From positions 2,169,761 through 2,233,760 of the forward strand of contig OY723286.1 in NCBI GenBank assembly GCA_963210315.1: 64,000 nucleotides of DNA, in the 5' to 3' direction. Both the position numbers and the translations under genes were made by a program. The DNA is from Rhynchopus euleeides (lineage: Eukaryota > Euglenozoa > Diplonemea > Diplonemida > Diplonemidae). The notes under the pieces are model-generated. The model made no database searches, was not told the DNA's origin, and saw nothing but the letters and a program-made list of their open reading frames with translations. Shown here in pieces: positions 52,621 through 64,000 of this stretch. How positions within the stretch are numbered: position 1 is the first letter of the stretch; each line of letters opens with the position of its first letter.

Positions 52621-55600
52621 TCAGATGGCAGGGAAGGGAATGACGTGGTCGGGATGATAGGTGGCGGGATAGTGGGCGTTTTGAAGGCCATGCCTGTGTG
52701 CCTGCAACTTGTTTTCATCTGTTGCCAGGCCAATGACATAGTGATCCCCAAACCCCCTGTTGCCCAGATTTATCAACAACACCCTTCTGTCTGGGGGGAA
52801 CACAGTGAGGACATCATCCCCCCTCTCTTGGGTGTGACAAGGAAAGAAAGACATGTAACCCACATGGTCTGTTGCGTCGTACATTTCATGACACACAGTG
52901 ACGAGGACGCGAAGATACTCTACCGTTGCCATAATCTCCAGTCCCTCAGCATACCTTCCGAGATTGAGGAGGTCATTTTTGAGGGAGACCGTGAGGATGT
53001 TCTCGTGGTGAGGCCCCTCAGTTGTAATGCGGTTGTCAACGGCATCGCCCACAAAGGCCCCAACATTGAGACGCAGCTGACACCCCCCGTCCACCTCCCC
53101 TGTTAGATACTGGTGAATCGCATGGAACATACAGTTCCCATCGCCCCTCACGTTCAGAGCACTGAGATCGCACACTGCCATTCTTTCTTCCAGCTTGTTG
53201 CCGAAGCGGATGCCATGGTGAGTGGAGGACACAGCGGGCGGTCTGCTTTGGTGGGTTCGAGACTTCTTGGGCGGTGTAGAATTGTTGTCCTGCTTTCCTG
53301 CATCGTCTTGCTGCTTCCTCTTGTTGGGCGAAGTAGTCAAAGGTGGTGAAGGTGGCGAAGGAGGAGGAGAAGGAGGAGGCGTTTTGTCCGCCATGTCCTG
53401 CTCAACACGATCAGCAGTTTCAGCAGCAGCAGCATTGGCATCGTCGTTGTAGTCGTCTGGATCTTCGAAGAGGTATGGGTCGTATCCCTGCAACGGGGCG
53501 TGCAGATCTTCATGGCCCTGTGGGGGAGGGTCACAGCCGGCCTGCATCTTTCGGCTGTAGTCGATGTCCGTCTGCTCGCGGTAGTGCATCCTGTGGATGA
53601 AGTCCTTCTCACTGTCCGTCAGCTTCTGCGCCATGTCAATCCCACAGTCGCGGACCTCTGCCAGCACCTCACGAAACACAGGGTTGCTGACAGGATACGG
53701 GCGCATGCTGTCGTCCTGTGCGTTGAGGGGAAGGGCGACACGGATGCTCCCCAGATCACGGACCCGCGTCATCGCAACGTACAGCTGCCCGTGCGTGAAG
53801 CACTGGCCCTTCGTCAGGTCAAGGCCGACCTTCCCAAGCGTCTGCCCCTGCGCCTTGTTGACAGTGATGGAGAAGGCGAGGGCAACAGGGATCTGAAACC
53901 TGAAGAAGGAGAAGCCGGCCTTCTTCTCGTCTGGCTCGTTCCTGGTGCGGGGGATGTTGAACTCCTTCGCAGGGTCATCGACGGAGCAGCACATCAGGGA
54001 GTACTGCGAGGCCTTCTTGACAATCATCCGGGTGCCGTTGCACAGCCCGTCGGGCGGGTTGAGGTTTTTGAGAAGGATGACGGGGCACCCAATCTTCACC
54101 TCCAAGTCGTTGAGTGGGAAGCTCGGGTCGTTGAAGTCGTTTGCAACGCCGACGTCAACAGCACAGTCCTCGGGGACGACGTTCTTCGCAAGGATGTGCA
54201 CGCTCTCGCCAGGCATCTGTTGCAGACAGGCAGCGTTCAGCTCGCCCCTCCGGATGTTTGTCGGAGTCATGATCACCGAGTTCCCCACAACACCCTTCGG
54301 CAGCTCAGGAAAGGAGAAGTTGACGAGGTCATCGGCGGTGTACGGCGCCCCCTTCGAATGCGTCATGACAGCGGGGAGGCGGATCTGATCGTGCTCGTCG
54401 TTGCCCTGGGCAGACCCGATGGTTGACAGAAACATGGCAAACTCGGCGTTCTGCTGCCTGATCTGCTTGGTCAGCAGGAGCTTGTGGCAGCCCCCCCACA
54501 GCTCCGACATGTGAATCGAGGCGGCGATCGTCTGCAGCCTTGTCCCATTCTTGACCACAGGGAGGGTCTGGCGGAAGTCGCCCCCAACAACAACCGTGAT
54601 CCCACCGAAGGGGCGCGAGAGGTCCCCACGCACGTGCCGGCAGGTTCGGTCGAGGAGCTCAAGGTAAAACCGATGTGCCATCACGATTTCGTCCCACACA
54701 ATGAGGTCGGCTCGACGGATCAGCTCCTCTTGAACGTTGGAGAGGATGCAGTACCGCTTGTCCTCGGGGTTGTTGATGGGAAGTTTGAACCTGTTGTGCG
54801 CGGTGCGTCCCCCTTCGAGCAGCGTTGCGGCAATCCCAGATGATGCAACAGCCAGGCAGATGTTGTGATGTGTAATTTCGCCCGTTTGTGCTGACCTGTA
54901 ATCCTGCCCCCTGTGGCTCCGGCCCCAGGCGAGAAGGCAGGAGTACCAAAACGTCTTCCCAGTCCCAGCGGCACCGTGGATCATGTAGAGGCCACCCGTC
55001 TTGTTTGCCACAGCATCGCGGAGGGTGATGATGTGGCGGGCCTGCTCCCCATCCCGGTCCATCTGTCCAGCCATGGAGAGGTACTTCTGCCACTGCTGCT
55101 CCGGGTCGTACTTCTCATCGTTCAAAACCCACGCTTCCTTCCCAAACCGCGCCGTGTCAATGTCGCTCTGGTTCAGCGCAACGGGAGGGAGTCCGAAGAG
55201 GGGGAGGATTCCCTGCCCTTCCTCCCTCTCGCGGGTGTTGGTGTTGCTCTGCAGGATCTTCTCGATGTCGAGAAGGGCAAGGGCTTCCTCCGCAGGGGTG
55301 ACCTCCTCCACCATCAGCTCCTGCCGCGCCCTCGACTTCTCCGGAGGCTTGCAGATGTTGTACTTGTGCTTCTCCCACACCTCCCTGACGGCAGACTCCG
55401 GGACGTCGAAGTTGGCAAGCAGTATTGCCAGTGTGAACCGCACACAGCGTGAGGAAATCGTTGTACGGATCACCTCCTCCATTGTCTTCTGGAAGAGATC
55501 CCCATCTTCCAGAAGCCCCATCTTCTCGGCTGCTTCCTTGAACGTCTCGCACACGACCTGCTTAACAACCCCGAAGTCGTTCACAACTGCGACTGTCTTG

Positions 55601-56127
55601 AGGTCTTCGAAGCTTGTGGCTCCCTTCTTTGTGCCGAGGATGCACCGAAGGAGCTGCAGCTCAATGTCCTTCGGAGGAGTCCATCTCATCCTTCCAATCC
55701 CACACAGACGGAAGTCGCGACGTCTGCGGTCTGTGCTCGTGAAGCTCTTCGATGTTGCATCCCAGACGACACCGTGTCTCAGCGCCCACGTGTTCGTCTG
55801 GCGGTTGTAGGCGAAGAACTCTGGCACTTCGGGGTACCTGAGGCTCGTCATCCCCTCGAAGTTGCCAACGTTGCGCTTGCACTTGTCATTGGCATCGAAC
55901 CAGGCGAGAAGGGAAGACTTGGCTTTGTCGACAGCGCTCTGCAGATTCTCCGCTGTGTCAGGAGCACCGTCATCGAAGAAGACCCGCTCGTGCCCCTCCA
56001 GGTGGATGTCGAGCCTCGTGACGGTGGGCCACACCTTGGACATACTTGTGTGCAGGAGGTACCCAGCAGCTTCGGTGGACCCCATGTAGATGCCCTGCAT
56101 GTAGTCGAGAGGCTCGTTGACAGGCGC

Positions 56128-56196
<69 letters not shown>

Positions 56197-58854
56197 GGTG
56201 GTGTCCCTCTTGACTGACGTTGAAACCTTTGCGTCAGCCTCGCCCTTGTAGAGGTACTTGAAGAGGTAGTGGACGACCTTGATGGAGGAGACGGGGTTCA
56301 CGTTCACGTGTGCGTTCATCAGGCAGCAGAGGTACAGGTTGTGCGGCACCACGTACCTGTTGTCCTTCTCATGGAGGTGCCTGTTCTTGACCGTCGATGG
56401 CGGGACAACCGTCTTGCGGCCATTGTTGGGCCTCCGCGGGAGGCAGTAGATCCCGTTTGAATCGATGATGGACACCTCCTGGAACGGCTTCGGGAAGTTC
56501 GACTTGCACTCGGACTTCCCAGTCTTTGTGCTCTTCACCTTGCACCTTGCCGATGGGATTTTGTCGCACATCAGATGCACACACGTCTCCGAGATCAGCT
56601 TGAAGGCAAGCGGCTGTGTGTCCGGATCGGGGAGCTGCGCGTTGACGATCTGATCGAGAACAACAGTTGTCTTCGGCTTGTTGTCGCTCACGACCCAGAC
56701 CAGCATGTGGATGTGTGGCAGCCCTCTCTTCTGGTATTCGACCGCGTACACAAATGCCTCACACATCCCCAGCACGTTGTTATCCCGAATGGCCTCGACC
56801 AGGGCACGCACCTTTCCGTTGAAGACTCGGTGGATGAGGTCGGGCCGATCGCACGGCCGCTCCTCAGGGCGAAGATTCTCGGTGATCTCGCGCCAGTGTG
56901 GATTCGCAGTCAGCGTGATGAAGTAGTCGGGCGCGCCGAGGCGGTTGTTGAGAGCGAGCGCGTCGTTGAGGCTCTCGTCACGCGCCTTCTTGCTTCGCTG
57001 GAAGCTCGACCCCATGGGGATGGTCACGTTGGTGCACGGCTGTGGCGCGGCTGCCGCTGCGTTGTTGATTCGCTGCCGGAGATTGGTCGTTGTGTCAAAG
57101 CGAAACTGCTTCAGCCCCAGAGACATGTAGCCAACGCGCTGCTCGATCGCACGAAGAGCCATCTGCAGGATGAACAGCTCCGTCAGCTTCTTCATGGCCA
57201 GCGCTGGGTTCGGCTTGTTGTGCCGGTGGAAGAGGTGGAAGGCCCCGTAGTCCTGCGCGGAGACCTTGGAGTACTGCCCGTCCTGCAGCCCGTCAGCTTC
57301 CTTGTAGACACGCCAGCCAACGCTGCTGGTTGCACGGATGTGGATGAGAGGAAACATCATCGGCTCCCAGAACCGAGACATGTAGTTCACCACCTTTTCC
57401 TCCCCACCACAGACGTTGTAGGCGCTCCACTCGGGCAGACCGTGGCGCTGCTCCCCCTTGTCGACGGTGTAGACTGCTCGCAGCTCCTGGCGCGCAAAGG
57501 CGTTGTCGTACTCGTCGCCCTTCTTCTCCTGCCCTCGCACCTCATCGAGATGGATCAGGATGCTGGTGTTGGAGTGGTTGGTGTTGTCGAGGAGGTTCCC
57601 GGCGGACCTGTACACACGGACGTACTCGTTGTGTGTCAGGAGGAGCTGCTCAACGACAGGGTAGAGGTGGAAGATGGACGTCTTCCGTTTGGCACCACCA
57701 AGCCCCTCGATGACAGAGGCGGCGGTGTCTTCCCCAGCAAAGATCCACTGCTTCCGGCGGACCTGTGCATCGGATGCCACAGACAGAAGCTTCTTCACCC
57801 CGACACCCTTCAGCGTCACCGTGCGCAGCCCGGACATCCCCGCGAAGCTCTTGTGCGCGGAATGCCTGGCAACAGCAAGCTGAAAGTAGCTGTTGATGAT
57901 GTAGGCGTTGTCACGGAACTCCTGTGTGGAGAAGTCGGCTTCGTGGGCGTCGTTGATGTACTGGATCGGGTCCAGCTTGAGGGAACCGCCCTTGCAGCAG
58001 AACCTCCCCGTGGTCGAGTTGCGCTGGATCTCAAATGGGAAGAGGAGCGCATCGCAAGCGGAGCAGGGCACGACCGCCCCGAGGTAGTCCGCTGTGACAC
58101 TGCCATCGACGAAGTCCTCCAGACGGCACGCACCGCGGAACTTTGTTGTATCCAAGGGCGCTGACTGCTGCAGGGCACGGAGGAACCTCCGGATCCTGTC
58201 GATGCGCTCTGCGAAGAGCTCGGGGTGGTTATCCAGCTGGTGATGCAGGATGTCGGCTGCAATCGAGGATGCAAGGTGCAGCTGGCTGTCATCGAGGTCG
58301 AGCGCTGCAACTTCTGCCCCCAGCTCCTGCATCCTTCTCTTTTCCCATCCGGTGATTCCAAGCAGCGAACCTGGGGGAAGAGACTCCGAGGGATCCGATT
58401 CAGGAGGGGTGTTCTTGAAGAGGACCCTTCCGAAGCCCACCCTCTGGAGGTAGACGTGCTTCGCAGCCGTTGTGATGGCAGGGACATCGGAGGAGGGATC
58501 GATTCTTGCCCGCCAGTCCAGCGCTCCTCCTGTGTGGATGAAGGGACACACCGCTTCGTGCCTTTCCCTGTTGCCATCATATTTTGTTTCGAAGCACCAC
58601 CGGCATGGTACAGTGCAGGCGCGTTGGTGCAGTGTCAGTTCAGACATCCGGACGAAGGGTCTCCCACACCGCTCGCATGGGAAACAACCCTGGGCAGCTG
58701 GTTTGGAAGTGCAGGCATGTGCAGAAAGTCCTCCTTTTGTGGCAAAGGTGACATGGCAGTGCCGGCACGTTGTCATACAGCTTTTTGACCGGCGGCGATG
58801 TTGATTGAGGTTGATGACGTGATGAAGGCATCGGCTGCACTGTTGAAGTGGCAT
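52621..58854 (-). CDS. Helitron Rep-helicase with C-terminal OTU protease
   Basis: 2077 aa from ATG 58854. The N-terminal ~110 residues hold several C2H2-type fingers. The Rep/HUH domain has GLPHIHMLVW (~residue 715), the two-His metal site. HYLFKYLYKG (~865) supplies the paired catalytic tyrosines. An Asn tract of ~22 residues follows (~885-907). The Pif1-type helicase has Walker A GAAGTGKT (~1296), Walker B LIVWDE (~1385) and the C-terminal block AYVAMTRVRDLGS. A Pro/Ser and Lys-rich linker precedes an OTU domain with Cys in GDGNCMFHAIHQYL (~1906) and His in GDHYVIGLA (~2035). Rolling-circle transposition by Rep-helicase is established for Helitrons, and C-terminal OTU domains are known in some animal and plant Helitrons. 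The frame is uninterrupted and all catalytic residues I can check are present, so it may be active. Confidence 0.92.
56131..56196 (-). repeat. (AAC)22 coding Asn tract
   Basis: Pure trinucleotide run within the Helitron ORF, close after the Rep catalytic tyrosines. In-frame length changes would be tolerated. Confidence 0.9.
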
Positions 58855-59142
58855 CTTTGTGGTTGTGTCGTCAGTCCCTCCTCAGTCGAGACTTCAGATC
58901 TGCCGAGTGAGACGGTTGTTGTAGGCCAGCATGTTACAGACTCCCAACAGCTGTGTGTGTATGTGTGGTATCTGTGTTGGTTGGGCGGTGGTGGAGTGAT
59001 GATGGATGCGCTCGGACAAAGCAAAGGAAAGAAGGAAGAAGGCAAAGAAGGAAAGAGGGTCGGGGTGGGAGGGGTGGGGGGGGGGGGGGGGGGCAGGGTT
59101 GGCTGTCACGAAGCTTGTTGGTTACAGCGAAACACTCCTCAG
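58855..59142. other. Spacer between Helitron genes
   Basis: Non-coding. It has a G-rich tract at 59074-59095 and is the likely leader of the Rep-helicase mRNA. Confidence 0.5.
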
Positions 59143-59919
<777 letters not shown>

Positions 59920-60607
59920 CTCAACTTTCTGTTGTTTGTGTGTGTGGTTTCCTGGTCAGGAGGAGGGTGGGTTGTGGGGGGGGAAGGTGGGCAGGACACA
60001 GGCACACACAGGCTCCAGGCACAACACATCCTAGCACAGACAACAGAAGGCAGTAGAGGGTGGGGGGGGCAGGTGGACACAGTACACAAAATGGGGACCC
60101 CCCCAAAGTAATAGGGATATCCCATACACCACCCAGGTGACAAAGGGGAAAAAATCAGTCAAAAATCCCAAAAAAAATATCTGGTCCAAAAAAATATGAA
60201 AAATACCGGTCCCAGGTATTATTACCGGTCCCAGGTATTACCACATGACCACTTACCGACCATACGCCCCTATTTATATATGGGTATGGTATATCCCTAT
60301 TACGTTGTAGGGGGTAGTTCACTGGGGGTGGGTCAGATGAAAAAATGTGGGAAAAACGGAAAATCACACACATCCTCCTTCGCAGTTCTCAGGCACCAGA
60401 TATCGATACTTTTTTCGTTTTTAATTTTCTGTTTTTTTTTTTTTTTTTTCAAGTTCAAAAAGCGAAGCAAGGTACCATTTGCCTCTTCATTGGTACACAA
60501 CGGTTCGACGGTAACTTGCCCGGTTCCTGCTTCTTTGGACTTTTCTGTGCATCTCCTTTCCACGATCGTGCCGTACCGTGGCCGCAGGCGCTGTTTTCGC
60601 CGCCGAC
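59920..60607. other. AT-richer flank of the Helitron
   Basis: No gene. Composition drops abruptly in GC. A GGTCCCAGGTATTA(T/C) motif is repeated in tandem near 60210-60240, and short A and T runs are frequent. The right Helitron end may lie here. Confidence 0.4.
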
Positions 60608-61586
60608 ATTTATAAAAAGACATTTTCCCTGTTTGGCAAAGGGGAAAAGTGGGTACTTCACCTACAGTGGCAAAATATCGTGCACTCCGACTTTTTTGTC
60701 GATTTTTTTTATCGTGAATTCCCCGGTATACCCACGATGTCAGGATCGAAAACGGTCATCAGTTTTTTGCAAATTCGTTCATGTTGGCTGCGTGGCCCAA
60801 ACCGGGAAAATAGCAGGGATTTCCCTTAGGAACCCATTTTTCACATGTTTTGACCCAAAAAAATAAAAAAGGTTGTCGCCAAAAAAAAAGTTTTTCAAGA
60901 CTGGGCCCTAGATGGATTCCGTACGTTACACGGTGCACCCGCACGATTCATGAGTCGTCGAAGAGGATGGGCTCCGGTTCCCGCACCGAAATTACCCGCA
61001 AATCCGCAATACAGTATAATAACCCTCAACCGTAAATGGGTGAAAAATTTCTGAAATATCTTCTACTAATTTCTGTGAAAACTGATCGATGTTCTCGGAT
61101 TCCGCGGTCCAGTAAATTTTCAACTGCGGCCGGTTACGATCAAAAATTCGAAGATCCGTTCAGGAGAAATTTATAAAAAGACATTTTCCCTGTTTGGCAA
61201 AGGGGAAAAGTGGGTACTTCACCTACAGTGGCAAAATATCGTGCACTCCGACTTTTTTGTCGATTTTTTTTATCGTGAATTCCCCGGTATACCCACGATG
61301 TCAGGATCGAAAACGGTCATCAGTTTTTTGCAAATTCGTTCATGTTGGCTGCGTGGCCCAAACCGGGAAAATAGCAGGGATTTCCCTTAGGAACCCATTT
61401 TTCACATGTTTTGACCCAAAAAAATAAAAAAGGTTGTCGCCAAAAAAAATGTTTTTCAAGACTGGGCCCTAGATGGATTCCGTACGTTACACGGTGCACC
61501 CGCACGATTCATGAGTCGTCGAAGAGGATGGGCTCCGGTTCCCGCACCGAAATTACCCGCAAATCCGCAATACAGTATAATAACCC
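60608..61586 (+). repeat. 418-bp direct duplication
   Basis: 60608-61025 and 61169-61586 are nearly identical (offset 561 bp), with one substitution and an A-run change. The first ends AATAACCCTCAACC, while the second passes straight into the 8-bp array at AATAACCCGCAAACC. Confidence 0.9.
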
Positions 61587-63915
61587 GCAAACCCGCAAAC
61601 CCGCAAACCCGCAAACCCGCAAACCCGCAAACCCGCAAACCCGCAAACCCGCAAACCCGCAAACCCGCAAACCCGCAAACCCGCAAACCCGCAAACCCGC
61701 AAACCCGCAAACCCGCAAACCCGCAAACCCGCAAACCCGCAAACCCGCAAACCCGCAAACCCGCAAACCCGCAAACCCACAAACCCGCAAACCCGCAAAC
61801 CCGCAAACCCGCAAACCCGCAAACCCGCAAACCCGCAAACCCGCAAACCCGCAAACCCGCAAACCCGCAAACCCGCAAACCCGCAAACCCGCAAACCCGC
61901 AAACCCGCAAACCCGCAAACCCGCAAACCCGCAAACCCGCAAACCCGCAAACCCGCAAACCCGCAAACCCGCAAACCCGCAAACCCGCAAACCCGCAAAC
62001 CCGCAAACCCGCAAACCCGCAAACCCGCAAACCCGCAAACCCGCAAACCCGCAAACCCGCAAACCCGCAAACCCGCAAACCCGCAAACCCGCAAACCCGC
62101 AAACCCGCAAACCCGCAAACCCGCAAACCCGCAAACCCGCAAACCCGCAAACCCGCAAACCCGCAAACCCGCAAACCCGCAAACCCGCAAACCCGCAAAC
62201 CCGCAAACCCGCAAACCCGCAAACCCGCAAACCCGCAAACCCGCAAACCCGCAAACCCGCAAACCCGCAAACCACAAACCCGCAAACCCGCAAACCCGCA
62301 AACCCGCAAACCCGCAAACCCGCAAACCCGCAAACCCGCAAACCCGCAAACCCGCAAACCCGCAAACCCGCAAACCCGCAAACCCGCAAACCCGCAAACC
62401 CGCAAACCCGCAAACCCGCAAACCCGCAAACCCGCAAACCCGCAAACCCGCAAACCCGCAAACCCGCAAACCCGCAAACCCGCAAACCCGCAAACCCGCA
62501 AACCCGCAAACCCGCAAACCCGCAAACCCGCAAACCCGCAAACCCGCAAACCCGCAAACCCGCAAACCCGCAAACCCGCAAACCCGCAAACCCGCAAACC
62601 CGCAAACCCGCAAACCCGCAAACCCGCAAACCCGCAAACCCGCAAACCCGCAAACCCGCAAACCCGCAAACCCGCAAACCCGCAAACCCGCAAACCCGCA
62701 AACCCGCAAACCCGCAAACCCGCAAACCCGCAAACCCGCAAACCCGCAAACCCGCAAACCCGCAAACCCGCAAACCCGCAAACCCGCAAACCCGCAAACC
62801 CGCAAACCCGCAAACCCGCAAACCCGCAAACCCGCAAACCCGCAAACCCGCAAACCCGCAAACCCGCAAACCCGCAAACCCGCAAACCCGCAAACCCGCA
62901 AACCCGCAAACCCGCAAACCCGCAAACCCGCAAACCCGCAAACCCGCAAACCCGCAAACCCGCAAACCCGCAAACCCGCAAACCCGCAAACCCGCAAACC
63001 CGCAAACCCGCAAACCCGCAAACCCGCAAACCCGCAAACCCGCAAACCCGCAAACCCGCAAACCCGCAAACCCGCAAACCCGCAAACCCGCAAACCCGCA
63101 AACCCGCAAACCCGCAAACCCGCAAACCCGCAAACCCGCAAACCCGCAAACCCGCAAACCCGCAAACCCGCAAACCCGCAAACCCGCAAACCCGCAAACC
63201 CGCAAACCCGCAAACCCGCAAACCCGCAAACCCGCAAACCCGCAAACCCGCAAACCCGCAAACCCGCAAACCCGCAAACCCGCAAACCCGCAAACCCGCA
63301 AACCCGCAAACCCGCAAACCCGCAAACCCGCAAACCCGCAAACCCGCAAACCCGCAAACCCGCAAACCCGCAAACCCGCAAACCCGCAAACCCGCAAACC
63401 CGCAAACCCGCAAACCCGCAAACCCGCAAACCCGCAAACCCGCAAACCCGCAAACCCGCAAACCCGCAAACCCGCAAACCCGCAAACCCGCAAACCCGCA
63501 AACCCGCAAACCCGCAAACCCGCAAACCCGCAAACCCGCAAACCCGCAAACCCGCAAACCCGCAAACCCGCAAACCCGCAAACCCGCAAACCCGCAAACC
63601 CGCAAACCCGCAAACCCGCAAACCCGCAAACCCGCAAACCCGCAAACCCGCAAACCCGCAAACCCGCAAACCCGCAAACCCGCAAACCCGCAAACCCGCA
63701 AACCCGCAAACCCGCAAACCCGCAAACCCGCAAACCCGCAAACCCGCAAACCCGCAAACCCGCAAACCCGCAAACCCGCAAACCCGCAAACCCGCAAACC
63801 CGCAAACCCGCAAACCCGCAAACCCGCAAACCCGCAAACCCGCAAACCCGCAAACCCGCAAACCCGCAAACCCGCAAACCCGCAAACCCGCAAACCCGCA
63901 AACCCGCAAACCCGC
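61583..63915 (+). repeat. (AAACCCGC)~291 array
   Basis: 2.33 kb of an 8-bp unit that is almost perfect. I see one substituted unit (AAACCCAC, ~61775) and one 7-bp unit (near 62272). It ends in CACTAGAAATATAAGCACCCGT, nearly the same terminus as the 50431 array. The complementary strand, (GCGGGTTT)n, has GGG every 8 bases. Confidence 0.97.
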
Positions 63916-64000
63916 ACTAGAAATATAAGCACCCGTGTCGAACCATCCTGCGTCATAGCACAGGTGCAGTGAGGAATGCCGTCTCGTCTCCGGAGTGACC
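63916..64000 (+). other. Unique flank after the array
   Basis: Shares ~20 bp with 50727-50747, then diverges. Nothing recognised. Confidence 0.5.

Noticed and set aside
53500..58164. Plus-strand ORFs of 300-530 codons
   Set aside because: Shadow frames of the Helitron Rep-helicase gene, which has the recognisable domains.
61411..63972. ORFs of over 800 codons on both strands (repeating NPQTRKPA and RVCGFAGL)
   Set aside because: The 8-bp repeat has no stop in any frame. These frames are products of the array, not genes.

Overview
The window is nuclear DNA of a GC-rich unicellular eukaryote. It has GT-AG introns of 49 and 111 bp, strong Kozak-like starts, eukaryotic 18S and 28S rRNA pieces, poly(A)-tailed retroposons with target-site duplications, and a Helitron. 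I cannot name the species. The rRNA is divergent, and an algal or alveolate-type protist is only a guess.

Region 1 (1-17371) is host sequence. It holds a fold-back element with long inverted arms (841-1992) and three host genes on the plus strand. These are a C2-like/EF-hand/four-transmembrane protein (2326-6087, two exons), a hypothetical protein (6291-7463) and an EF-hand/SH3-like protein (8794-9972). A decayed tyrosine-recombinase retroelement follows (11805-15407), in which a deletion appears to fuse the recombinase to the middle of the reverse transcriptase. Three copies of a GC-rich hairpin repeat and a minisatellite complete the region.

Region 2 (17372-50430) is a mosaic of broken rDNA units carrying many retrotransposon insertions. 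It contains 18S and 28S pieces and intergenic-spacer (IGS) pieces, but no recognisable 5.8S. The retrotransposons are R2-like. One 1956-aa ORF (17890-23760) has an OTU cysteine protease, zinc fingers, a reverse transcriptase and a CCHC knuckle, and a 1.07-kb retroposon cuts it off just before the restriction-like endonuclease. Another family (two copies, at 35996 and 40826) runs endonuclease, dead OTU, zinc finger, active OTU, zinc finger. A third (44646-47687) has OTU, zinc finger and an RG-rich tail. A fourth lies on the minus strand (29935-31564). Three of these families share a C-terminal module with a W-x-x-L-F core. They also share two types of structured 3' tail, one resembling a tRNA T-arm ending in CCA. 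Several insertions have clear 10-11 bp target-site duplications in 18S, 28S or spacer, while the classic R2 site near 47890 is empty. The 1.07-kb retroposon occurs four times, and each copy begins with a sequence that folds by eye as an HDV-like ribozyme.

Region 3 (50431-64000) starts in the rDNA spacer, where a 37-unit (AAACCCGC)n array lies exactly where a sister spacer has none. It is followed by a large Helitron on the minus strand. That element encodes a Rep/Pif1-helicase/OTU protein of 2077 aa, an acidic zinc-finger protein with a 49-bp intron, and a coiled-coil protein with an asparagine tract of about 45 residues. The window ends in a 418-bp direct duplication and a 2.3-kb (AAACCCGC)n array.

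OTU-type proteases recur in two unrelated transposon classes here, which is the main biological theme. Because repeats dominate 17-50 kb, some junctions could be assembly artefacts. The insertions flanked by target duplications are the most trustworthy.
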